Below are positions 1-6,854 of a stretch of 64,000 nucleotides of DNA, piece after piece (the first letter of the stretch is position 1; every line of letters begins with the position of its first letter). The notes under the pieces were generated by a model that worked only from the letters and a program-made list of their open reading frames with translations, was not told the origin of the DNA and did no database searches. Source of the DNA: Klebsiella sp. RIT-PI-d. GTDB lineage: Bacteria > Pseudomonadota > Gammaproteobacteria > Enterobacterales > Enterobacteriaceae. The position numbers and the translations under genes were made by a program. The stretch spans positions 868,001-932,000 of the forward strand of contig NZ_LGIT01000009.1 of the NCBI RefSeq assembly GCF_001187865.1, written 5' to 3'.

Positions 1-1168
1 CAATAGCTTTATCTATCAAAGAGACTAAATCTGCAGTTAGTTGCTGTTGCCATGTTGCACGAAGCAACTCTTTAATGCCAACTGCTTCGGCATTGGCTTC
101 AGTTAGTCGCACCCATTTTGCGAATGAGATAAATAAAGGTAGGTGAAGTCCCCATTTTTTAGCTACATCAGAAAATCGCTCCTGTTCGCCAAGAAGATCA
201 AGTGCCATGCATCTCAATACAGTACTTTTACCTGTTCCAGCTTGCCCAATTATGGCAATTCTATCCGACTCAGCCAGCCATTTTGCGATAGGGGTACGGC
301 GATACTGCTCGGTTTGAAGATTTTCTTCGGTCTTTAGTTGTGAAATTGTTTCTTTTGGCTGGTGCTCACGCCTTGGTGCGGCTAATTCACTCTCCTTTTT
401 TTGTACTATGTAGTTTATTGAACTTTCTTTCAATAGAACGTCTGGCACCGAAAAACGTTCTAGTAGTGAGATGGGAACGGAAGGTTGATCTGAAAATGGC
501 GATGGTGTATTTACAGGGATTTTATCAAGAAGCTCAAACCCGGCTTGATAAACCCGCTGCAACTGAGCTCTTACCTGATGGATTTCTCCCCCATCTAGCT
601 TTTGGAGATGATGTTTATCTATTGTATCGCCAAAAAAGTTTTTCGCACATTCGCGGCCAAAAAACTCCAGAACTATGTCAGGGTGTTCACGTAATAATGA
701 ACTTAAATCATGACCACCAAGTACTATTAAAGAAATTCCTTGGGCTCGAAAAAACTTAGCTTGTTCTTCTATCGCATCCTGCAAATTGACATCATCGACG
801 GCGCATTGTACTGCAATATAAAAGACATCTGTTTTACGTGACCATTCTCCATTTAGGAAGGTCGAACAGGCATCTTTTAAATTAGTGGAAGTATATTTGT
901 TGTAACACTTAGCTTGCCATGTATTATATCTACTGTTGCGTTTGCGAGCAAAAATATCTATACCTTGTTGGGCTTGACCAGTTCGACCATATAAACTATG
1001 GGATTCTACATCTGCATCCTTACCAGCTAGCCGATAACATAGTTTCTCAAAGTTTACCCAGCGCAATTCACCGAATGGTAGTACCTGTGAAACTGTCTGA
1101 ACTGGGATAAAATGTGGCACGTGGCTAGCTGGTGCTGTAATAGCATTTTCTTTCTTTTTTTGTTCCAT
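1..1168 (-). CDS. NACHT/STAND NTPase with N-terminal nuclease-like domain (partial, NLR-related defence protein)
   Basis: The gene runs off the left edge; 389 N-terminal codons are visible. Residues about 35-175 look like an Mrr/PD-(D/E)xK nuclease domain: E41 in 'NFEKL', D71 in 'GIDIF', and Q85/K87 in 'WQAKCY', the usual E...D...QxK order. After a linker rich in charged residues comes a P-loop, GQAGTGKST at 308-316, followed by a NACHT-like strand ('LPLFISFAKW', 343-352). This nuclease-NACHT order is that of bacterial NLR-related and Avs anti-phage proteins, where the NTPase module oligomerises on sensing phage and the nuclease is the effector; the sensor would be C-terminal, outside the window. 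The chosen ATG has GGAGGGG upstream; in-frame ATGs at 1207 and 1216 are alternatives. Base composition is clearly more AT-rich than the neighbours, suggesting transfer. The anti-phage role is inferred from architecture. Confidence 0.8.
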   Translation of the reverse strand, partial: MEQKKKENAITAPASHVPHFIPVQTVSQVLPFGELRWVNFEKLCYRLAGKDADVESHSLYGRTGQAQQGIDIFARKRNSRYNTWQAKCYNKYTSTNLKDACSTFLNGEWSRKTDVFYIAVQCAVDDVNLQDAIEEQAKFFRAQGISLIVLGGHDLSSLLREHPDIVLEFFGRECAKNFFGDTIDKHHLQKLDGGEIHQVRAQLQRVYQAGFELLDKIPVNTPSPFSDQPSVPISLLERFSVPDVLLKESSINYIVQKKESELAAPRREHQPKETISQLKTEENLQTEQYRRTPIAKWLAESDRIAIIGQAGTGKSTVLRCMALDLLGEQERFSDVAKKWGLHLPLFISFAKWVRLTEANAEAVGIKELLRATWQQQLTADLVSLIDKAI

Positions 1169-1466
1169 AAATTGGTGCCCCTCCAATTGAAATGGTTCAG
1201 CATTCATGCGATTCATATCAATGCTACCTTTTATGAGGCATAAAATACCGAATTACATTCTTTCAGTCGAAGATAATTTACCAACTAACACGTGATGATT
1301 TTGTGGCTTTAGTCATGTCCGCTCCTGGCACACAGCAGACCCTCTGATGCGCGGTAAAGTGAGCTATAAGCGAAGACAAACCCAGCTATGCGGCTGCAAA
1401 ATGCGAAGGAACTGGTCATCTGCGGTGATACACAAGAAACGGCATACTGTCAGTCTTGCGTATTGA
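1169..1466. other. Intergenic region between the NACHT gene and the aldolase gene
   Basis: About 300 bases without a convincing gene on either strand. It marks the change from AT-rich sequence (left) to ordinary enterobacterial composition (right). I see no tRNA or clear attachment repeat in it. It should contain the promoter of the NACHT gene, but I cannot place one. Confidence 0.5.
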
Positions 1467-2360
1467 TCACTTCAGCTTCAGTAGATTTATGACATGCGCA
1501 ACATCCGCAATATCACCTGCCGATAACGGTTGCAGGGGACGAGGCAGACAATCCGTATCGGTAAATCCGAGCACACCGGCGGCGGCAGCAATAACGCGAA
1601 GGCTTCCGCCATGTTTACGGAACAGCGACCATAATGGCTCAAGGCGGGTTGTCAGGGCAGTAACGCGTTGATGATCCTGTGCCGCTGCTGCCTCAGTGAT
1701 CTGTTTTGCTGTTTCCGGAAACAGACCACCGCACACCGAATACCAGACTTCACAGCCGGCATTTAATCCTCTTCCGGCATCAGCATCGCCACTAATCCCA
1801 ATTGTTACGCCGGGGCGCAGATGTTGACGCAACGCATTCACTCGTTCGATCGCTGCGGCCGGGTGCTTCGGAACACCGGGGATTTTAACTGAGCGAATCC
1901 CCTCAAGTGACGAGAGACGACCGTGCAGTTCATCCGTAAAGGTAAAATGCGTGGTGCCTGGATTATCATAGATGCACACCGGTACAGACACGTGGCGGGT
2001 AACGGTCTCGAAAAGTGAGAACACTTCTTCATCACGAAGTGACTGATAGCTTACCGCCGGAAGCAACAGGGCACTGGCGCCGGCAGCCTGTGCGTCATCA
2101 GCCAGATGAAGAATGGCATCGGTACTGACTGATCCAATACATACCATAACAGGGATATTCCCGGCATGTTGTGTTGCCAGAGTTGCGACGCGTCTGCGCT
2201 GTTCCCGGGTCAGATAGGCGTAGCTTCCGGTTGATCCCAGTATGCCCATAGAATTAACCCTGGCCGCGGTAAGGCGGGAAAGAATATGGCTAAACCCTTT
2301 TTCATCCACCTTGCTGGCGATGATCGGGGTTAGTGGAAACGCTGACAACCCGGTAAACAT
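1467..2360 (-). CDS. Dihydrodipicolinate synthase/N-acetylneuraminate lyase family aldolase
   Basis: A 297-residue class I aldolase-type TIM barrel, the usual family length. Recognisable landmarks are the pyruvate-carboxylate binding loop 'GSTGSYAYL' (about 42-50, GTTGE-like), 'YDNPGTT' (about 135-141, equivalent to the catalytic-Tyr motif of DapA), and a Lys in 'SVKIPG' (about 164) as the Schiff-base residue. Family members condense or cleave 2-oxo acids; the real substrate here is unknown. The housekeeping dapA sits elsewhere in these genomes, so this is a paralogue. It lies 21 bp downstream of the B3/B4-domain gene on the same strand and is probably cotranscribed with it. Confidence 0.85.
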   Translation of the reverse strand: MFTGLSAFPLTPIIASKVDEKGFSHILSRLTAARVNSMGILGSTGSYAYLTREQRRRVATLATQHAGNIPVMVCIGSVSTDAILHLADDAQAAGASALLLPAVSYQSLRDEEVFSLFETVTRHVSVPVCIYDNPGTTHFTFTDELHGRLSSLEGIRSVKIPGVPKHPAAAIERVNALRQHLRPGVTIGISGDADAGRGLNAGCEVWYSVCGGLFPETAKQITEAAAAQDHQRVTALTTRLEPLWSLFRKHGGSLRVIAAAAGVLGFTDTDCLPRPLQPLSAGDIADVAHVINLLKLK

Positions 2361-2381
2361 AAGCCGTTCTCCTGAATAATC

Positions 2382-3077
2382 TTACTGCCGTTGTTCTTCA
2401 ATCAGCACAACGTCAAACCACACCCCAGGCATCATTTTTTCAAGGCCGTCAGTCAGCATTTTTCCGGCTTCATGGAGCATCGCCAGCGGCATTTGCGGCA
2501 GGCTTTCCAGAATGAACCACATCTGCGGAGCATCTATGTCTAAACGGGTTCTGATCCCCTGTCGCCAGTTCCAGCGACGGCAGGTTACGCCCCTGTCATC
2601 ACACCAGATAACCTCGTTTTGTGCAGGGTACTCTACGGCGGCTTCTCCCGCTTTAACGGTATCAAAAGGCTCTGTGCCCATTGCCACGGTCAGACGCGGT
2701 GAACCCTGATAGGCCTGAATAGCCTCTCCGCCCACCGGGACGGCGTAGCGGAGACTAACAGCATTATAAAGATCAACAACAGGATCGATCGCGGGCAGCG
2801 TTCCGTCACGCAGTACGCGCTTGCGTAACGCATCTGCTGAGCAAGGGGTGCGTTTGGGTTTAGCGCCAAACATCTGGAACACGTCGGCCCATGCCGCCAG
2901 GTGATCTTCTGCCCAGTCAGGCTGACCGGTCAGAACGGCTTCACACGCTTCTCGCAGTGCGGCTTCACCCGCGCCGGGGTTCAGCACGGGAGCGGCGTTG
3001 ACAGAGATACTGAGCGCCCGAAAGCCGGGCGCAATACGATAAATTTCCGGGGCAATTGACGGAGAGACTGTTAACAC
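2382..3077 (-). CDS. B3/B4 domain-containing protein (PheRS-beta-like tRNA-editing fold)
   Basis: A protein of about 231 residues resembling the free-standing B3/B4 domain family (the editing module of phenylalanyl-tRNA synthetase beta). The start 'VLTVSPSIAPEIYRIAPGFRALSISV' region and 'LYNAVSLRYAVPVGGEAI' (about 125-142) are characteristic of the family. I choose a GTG start at 3077 because CAGGA lies just upstream and the protein then begins where family members normally do; an upstream in-frame ATG at 3137 would overlap the divergent regulator. Solo B3/B4 proteins may hydrolyse mischarged aminoacyl-tRNA or act on amino-acid derivatives, but this is not established for this protein. First gene of a two-gene unit with the aldolase. 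Confidence 0.75.
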   Translation of the reverse strand: MLTVSPSIAPEIYRIAPGFRALSISVNAAPVLNPGAGEAALREACEAVLTGQPDWAEDHLAAWADVFQMFGAKPKRTPCSADALRKRVLRDGTLPAIDPVVDLYNAVSLRYAVPVGGEAIQAYQGSPRLTVAMGTEPFDTVKAGEAAVEYPAQNEVIWCDDRGVTCRRWNWRQGIRTRLDIDAPQMWFILESLPQMPLAMLHEAGKMLTDGLEKMMPGVWFDVVLIEEQRQ

Positions 3078-3090
3078 GGGATAATCCTGT

Positions 3091-3150
3091 AATGACCAAT
3101 TTATCCCATGATAATGACCAATGACTAAAAAAGTCAATATAATGACCGAC
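3091..3150. promoter_or_regulatory. Direct repeats AATGACCAAT in the divergent promoter region (candidate operator)
   Basis: AATGACCAAT occurs at 3091-3100 and again at 3113-3122, 22 bp apart (two helical turns). AATGACT (3120) and AATGACCGAC (3141-3150) are related copies. They lie between the divergent B3/B4 gene and the XRE-cupin regulator and overlap the regulator's start, so they are plausible operators for that regulator. Confidence 0.45.
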
Positions 3151-3723
3151 GCGGACGGTATCGTCAGTGCCGTTAATGAAGCCGTATCTCAGCGAATTAA
3201 GCTGTATCGTAAGCAAAAGAAAATATCTCTCGATGAACTCTCCCGCCGGGCAGGCGTCAGCAAAGGCGCGCTGGTTGAAATTGAGGGATGCCGTGCGAAT
3301 CCTGGTATTGCTCTGCTGTGCCGCCTGGCGGCGGCAATAGGTGTTTCGGTGGCTGATTTTGTGGATGTCAGCGCTAAACCGACGGTACACCTCATTGATG
3401 AACACGAGATCCCGCAGTTGTGGCGCGGTGACAAAGGTGGGAGAGCAAGGTTGCTCGCAGGCTCGGGCGGTCCTGATATGACCGAACTCTGGATGTGGGA
3501 AATGCAGCCGGGAGAAACGTTTGCTTCCCCGGGCCATTCAGCCGGGACGCTTGAACTGTTTTATGTGCAGAGCGGCACGCTCACGCTGGGGGTACAGGAG
3601 CAGCTGTATCGGGTGAAGACCGGGTGTTCAGCAACGGCCAGAACGGATGTCGCTCATTTCTATGAAAACCGGGAAGACAGCACGCTGATTTTCATCATGA
3701 CAGTACAGGAAAAAGCCTCCTGA
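3121..3723 (+). CDS. XRE family regulator with C-terminal cupin sensor domain
   Basis: A 200-residue transcription regulator. Residues about 22-80 form an XRE helix-turn-helix ('ISLDELSRRAGVSKGALVEIE'-type core) and about 105-195 a cupin ('PGETFASPGHSAGTLELFYVQSG...'), the layout of many one-component regulators of amine and amino-acid metabolism. It is divergent from the B3/B4-aldolase pair and most likely controls that pair and itself through the direct repeats at 3091-3150. No good ribosome-binding site supports either the ATG at 3121 or the in-frame ATG at 3142; the latter gives a seven-residue shorter protein and may be the true start. The effector bound by the cupin is unknown. Confidence 0.85.
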   Translation: MTKKVNIMTDADGIVSAVNEAVSQRIKLYRKQKKISLDELSRRAGVSKGALVEIEGCRANPGIALLCRLAAAIGVSVADFVDVSAKPTVHLIDEHEIPQLWRGDKGGRARLLAGSGGPDMTELWMWEMQPGETFASPGHSAGTLELFYVQSGTLTLGVQEQLYRVKTGCSATARTDVAHFYENREDSTLIFIMTVQEKAS

Positions 3724-3861
3724 GCGTGGCGCAATACCGAATCAGGCTCCGGCACGAGTACGCGTCTTACCACAGAAGGGCAGGTGCAGTGGAGAATACG
3801 CATTTTAAATCAGGCGGAGTGCCACACGCGATCCTGCTTCAGATAATACCTATTACCTGAC

Positions 3862-3893
3862 GTAAAAATGGGGCCTTTCGGCCCCACGTTTTA
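3862..3893 (-). terminator. Rho-independent terminator of the PQQ dehydrogenase operon
   Basis: A TGGGGCC/GGCCCCA stem with a TTTC loop, followed on the minus strand by five T residues. It lies 14 bp past the stop of the quinoprotein gene and may also stop the regulator transcript from the other side. Confidence 0.8.
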
Positions 3894-3906
3894 TCCCTGC
3901 GTCAGG

Positions 3907-6003
3907 TTATTCAGGCAGGGCGTAAACCACTACCTGGTCGCCGACCTGATCCTTCAGGATGGTATTTCCGCCTGCAACAAATGCCACATATTGACGGCCT
4001 TTGTATTCGTAGACAGATGGGTTGGCCACCGCAGGCGCTTCAGCCTGATCGGACCACAGCTCTTCGCCAGTTTCAATTGAGTAGGCGCGAACTTTAGCAT
4101 CCATTGAAGCACCAATGAATACCAGTCCACTTGCTGTTACGGCCGGACCACCGATGGTAGGTGAACCCCAGCTTTCCGGCATGAAGAAGCCATACTGCTG
4201 GGATGCGCCAACCGGGCGACGCCATTTCACATCACCGGTGTGCATATCCAGCGCGACGATCTCACCGAACGGCGGCTCCCAGCAAGGCATTCCCAGCCAG
4301 TTATTCGCTACCAGCAGGCGCATACCGTAAGGCGCGCCTTGCTGCGGCGCAAAGCCGTTCTCGTTGCCGGAGTCTTTATCCGCGTTGTCGTAATCTTTGC
4401 GGCTGTAAAGCTTCACGTACTGCACGATGTGCGAGGTGTTAACGATAGCAATCTGTTTATTCGGATCGAATGCTACGCCACCCCACTGGACGCCACCGGC
4501 GCTGTCCGGATAGGTCAGCGTGCCTTCGCCTTTGGTGGTCGGCGGCGTGTACATCCCATCATAGGTCAGATTATCCCACAAACGAGAACACTGTCCGGCA
4601 CCCACAACATCTGCCAGTTTCCAGATCTCAGGCTTTTTAGATTGATCGAGTAATGGCGCAGGTTTGGTCGGGAAGGGCTGCGTAGGCGAGAGTTTCTCAC
4701 CCTGCACCGTGCCGTCGCCCTGCGGTACCGGACGCTCTTCGATAGGCCACACATCCTCGCCCGTCAGACGGTTAACCACAAACAGAAAGCCCTGTTTTGT
4801 GGCCTGAATCAGCGCCGGGATCTGTTTGCCATCGACGGTGATATCCATCAGCGTAGGTGCAGAGTTGATATCGTAATCCCATACGTCGTGATGCACCCAC
4901 TGGCGTGACCAGACGACTTTACCGGTGTTTACATCCAGCGCGGTCGTTGAGGTGCCGAGCGGAATGGCATCGACACGATTGCCGCCCCAGTAGTTAGGTG
5001 ACGGGGAGGAGACCGGCAGGTAGACCAGACCATGTGCTTCATCAGCAGACATGTGGGTCCAGACGTTGGCCGTGCCGGTACGCTTGCGGATCTCTTCCGG
5101 GATAGCCTCGAAGGTCCACTCACGCTCGCCGGTCTGCGCATTAATGGCAAACATGCTGCCTGGAGGGGCTTCCGCATAGGCCCAGTCTTTGCCTGCCCAG
5201 CCGACCAGCAGATGATTACCCACGACGGTTGGCGGTTGCAGGATGGAGAGCGGGTATTTAGCGTTAACCGTGTTCCACTGATTTATATCCAGTACGCCAT
5301 TGTCCGCAAAGCTGGTGCAGGGCTTGCCGGTGTCGGCGTCCAGCGCAAAGAGCTTGCCATCAACGTTGCCCATATAAACCATCTTCTGACAGGCCGATCC
5401 GGCAACCGGATTTTTAGCCTGCCAGTAGGAGACACCACGGTTTTTCAGTACTGGCTGGGTCAGGGCTTTACGTGATGATTTAGTATCGTAGTGCCACTTC
5501 TCTTTCCCTGTACCAGGGTCGAGCGCAATCAGGCGATCGAAAGGAGTGCCGATGTAGAGCGTTTCATTCGCAAAAATAGGCGTCGCTGACCAGACGGTGG
5601 CAGGGGTGTCACCTTTACCATCCGAAACATCGCCGGTATGAAACTCCCAGATCTTGGTTAATTTTTTGACGTTTTCCGGGGTGATTTGCGTCAGCGGGCT
5701 GTATTTTTGCGCATTAAGCTGACCGTGGAAGCTGTCCCAGGTCGCCGTAGTAGGAACCAGTGGCGTTGCCGGTTGCGCGGCAGATTCTACTTTCTGATCA
5801 TCATTTTTGCCGGTTGAGACGTCGTCTGTGGTTTTAGTGGTACCCGGCGCCTGTTGATCGGCAGCGTCAATATTGAGTTTTTCCTGCGTACCCTGAGAGG
5901 CTTCAGTAGCGTTGTCCTGTGCCTGTAGCGTCAGCGGCGTAACCAGCAGCGCCAGCGTTGTCAGGCTTATTTTTAGTAGTGGTGAATGTTTATGGCTATG
6001 CAC
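3907..6003 (-). CDS. Exported PQQ-dependent dehydrogenase, large subunit (polyol/glucose/quinate dehydrogenase family)
   Basis: A 698-residue quinoprotein. Residues 1-28 are a signal peptide ending 'LTLQAQ'. A low-complexity T/D/Q-rich linker (30-85) follows, then an eight-bladed propeller with repeated tryptophan-docking-like segments ('LIALDPGTGKEKWHYD', 'FAINAQTGEREWTFE', 'ALDVNTGKVVWSRQW', 'VALDMHTGDVKWRRP', 'RAYSIETGEELW'). The family oxidises sugars, polyols or quinate in the periplasm and passes electrons to ubiquinone. In E. coli Gcd the membrane anchor and the propeller are fused; here the anchor is a separate gene just upstream (11 bp between the genes), as in the sldBA polyol dehydrogenases of acetic acid bacteria. 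The substrate cannot be read from sequence. No PQQ biosynthesis genes are present in the window. Confidence 0.85.
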   Translation of the reverse strand: MHSHKHSPLLKISLTTLALLVTPLTLQAQDNATEASQGTQEKLNIDAADQQAPGTTKTTDDVSTGKNDDQKVESAAQPATPLVPTTATWDSFHGQLNAQKYSPLTQITPENVKKLTKIWEFHTGDVSDGKGDTPATVWSATPIFANETLYIGTPFDRLIALDPGTGKEKWHYDTKSSRKALTQPVLKNRGVSYWQAKNPVAGSACQKMVYMGNVDGKLFALDADTGKPCTSFADNGVLDINQWNTVNAKYPLSILQPPTVVGNHLLVGWAGKDWAYAEAPPGSMFAINAQTGEREWTFEAIPEEIRKRTGTANVWTHMSADEAHGLVYLPVSSPSPNYWGGNRVDAIPLGTSTTALDVNTGKVVWSRQWVHHDVWDYDINSAPTLMDITVDGKQIPALIQATKQGFLFVVNRLTGEDVWPIEERPVPQGDGTVQGEKLSPTQPFPTKPAPLLDQSKKPEIWKLADVVGAGQCSRLWDNLTYDGMYTPPTTKGEGTLTYPDSAGGVQWGGVAFDPNKQIAIVNTSHIVQYVKLYSRKDYDNADKDSGNENGFAPQQGAPYGMRLLVANNWLGMPCWEPPFGEIVALDMHTGDVKWRRPVGASQQYGFFMPESWGSPTIGGPAVTASGLVFIGASMDAKVRAYSIETGEELWSDQAEAPAVANPSVYEYKGRQYVAFVAGGNTILKDQVGDQVVVYALPE

Positions 6004-6013
6004 GGATGGCTCC

Positions 6014-6379
6014 TCAGGCGCTAACGCGGGGATGGTGACGAACGGAATTGCGGCTCAGCGCAATCAGACCAATCAGGCCGACTACCATTGCTGCGGTAAT
6101 GATGTACTGGTGCAGCAGCGCGGCGGCAAAACCCGTACCAAACAGCACCACGAGGGTGACAATAATCAGAAAAATGCGTGCGCCGCGACGGGTGGCGGTA
6201 CGCAAAAGAAAAGTCAGTACGGCCAGTAATACACAGGCGATAGCCACGCCCAGCGCGCCAATGCTCCCGGTAACGCCGGTCAGCGGTGTCAGCCAGGCAT
6301 AGACCGCCACCACCAGACCGATGAGCGCAGCCAGCAGCAGCAATCTACTGCCGGTGCGTGAAGATTGAGAGTGCAACAT
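6014..6379 (-). CDS. Small membrane subunit of the PQQ dehydrogenase (SldB-like)
   Basis: A 121-residue hydrophobic protein with four clear transmembrane segments (about 13-32, 38-60, 68-88, 93-108) and a basic C-terminal tail. It is the first gene of a two-gene operon with the exported quinoprotein. The arrangement matches the N-terminal membrane domain of membrane-bound glucose/quinate dehydrogenases and the small SldB subunit of polyol dehydrogenases, which anchors the catalytic subunit and is needed for its activity. GGAG lies 10 bases upstream of the ATG. The function is inferred from topology and neighbour. Confidence 0.75.
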   Translation of the reverse strand: MLHSQSSRTGSRLLLLAALIGLVVAVYAWLTPLTGVTGSIGALGVAIACVLLAVLTFLLRTATRRGARIFLIIVTLVVLFGTGFAAALLHQYIITAAMVVGLIGLIALSRNSVRHHPRVSA

Positions 6380-6854
6380 ACCAGGAAGTCTCCTTTAAAA
6401 TAAAAAATAACCAAAAAGCCGCTTTCACGGGTAATCGTGGCTGTTATCTGCCTGAGCAATCGAATAACAAAAAATTTACGCAGTATGGAAAACAGCAGCA
6501 GCGTTAAGTAAACGTTAATGAGTATAGAAGAGGATTTTTCTTAAGGGGAATTTGAGCACTTGTTGCTAAAACAATGCCTTAAACCCTACATAGCCTGAGC
6601 ATTAAAGACCACCAATGAGCTGCTAATGCAGCCAGAGATAAGCCGGACTTTTGCATATCAAACGTAAAGATATTGGTAACGAATTACTACTCTCCCGCGA
6701 TCTTACGTTTTTCTTTGCTATTTTGATTTAATCAAACGAGCAAGAGATGTACAGGCCTGCATATCCAGGCATGCCGGTGAAATTCGATTTATTCAATTTT
6801 CCCCCTCCAACACCTCGTCGAATCATCACTAACCTTAATAAAACAGGATGCATT
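6380..6854. other. Divergent intergenic region upstream of the PQQ operon and the YdeP-like gene
   Basis: About 475 bases. It must hold the promoters of both divergent transcripts. An in-frame ATG at 6747 could extend the oxidoreductase by 36 residues, but the extension has no family similarity. I see no recognisable operator, RNA gene or further coding sequence. Confidence 0.5.

Noticed and set aside
2965..3537. A 190-codon minus-strand frame through the XRE-cupin regulator
   Set aside because: It overlaps the well-supported regulator on the opposite strand and encodes no recognisable protein.
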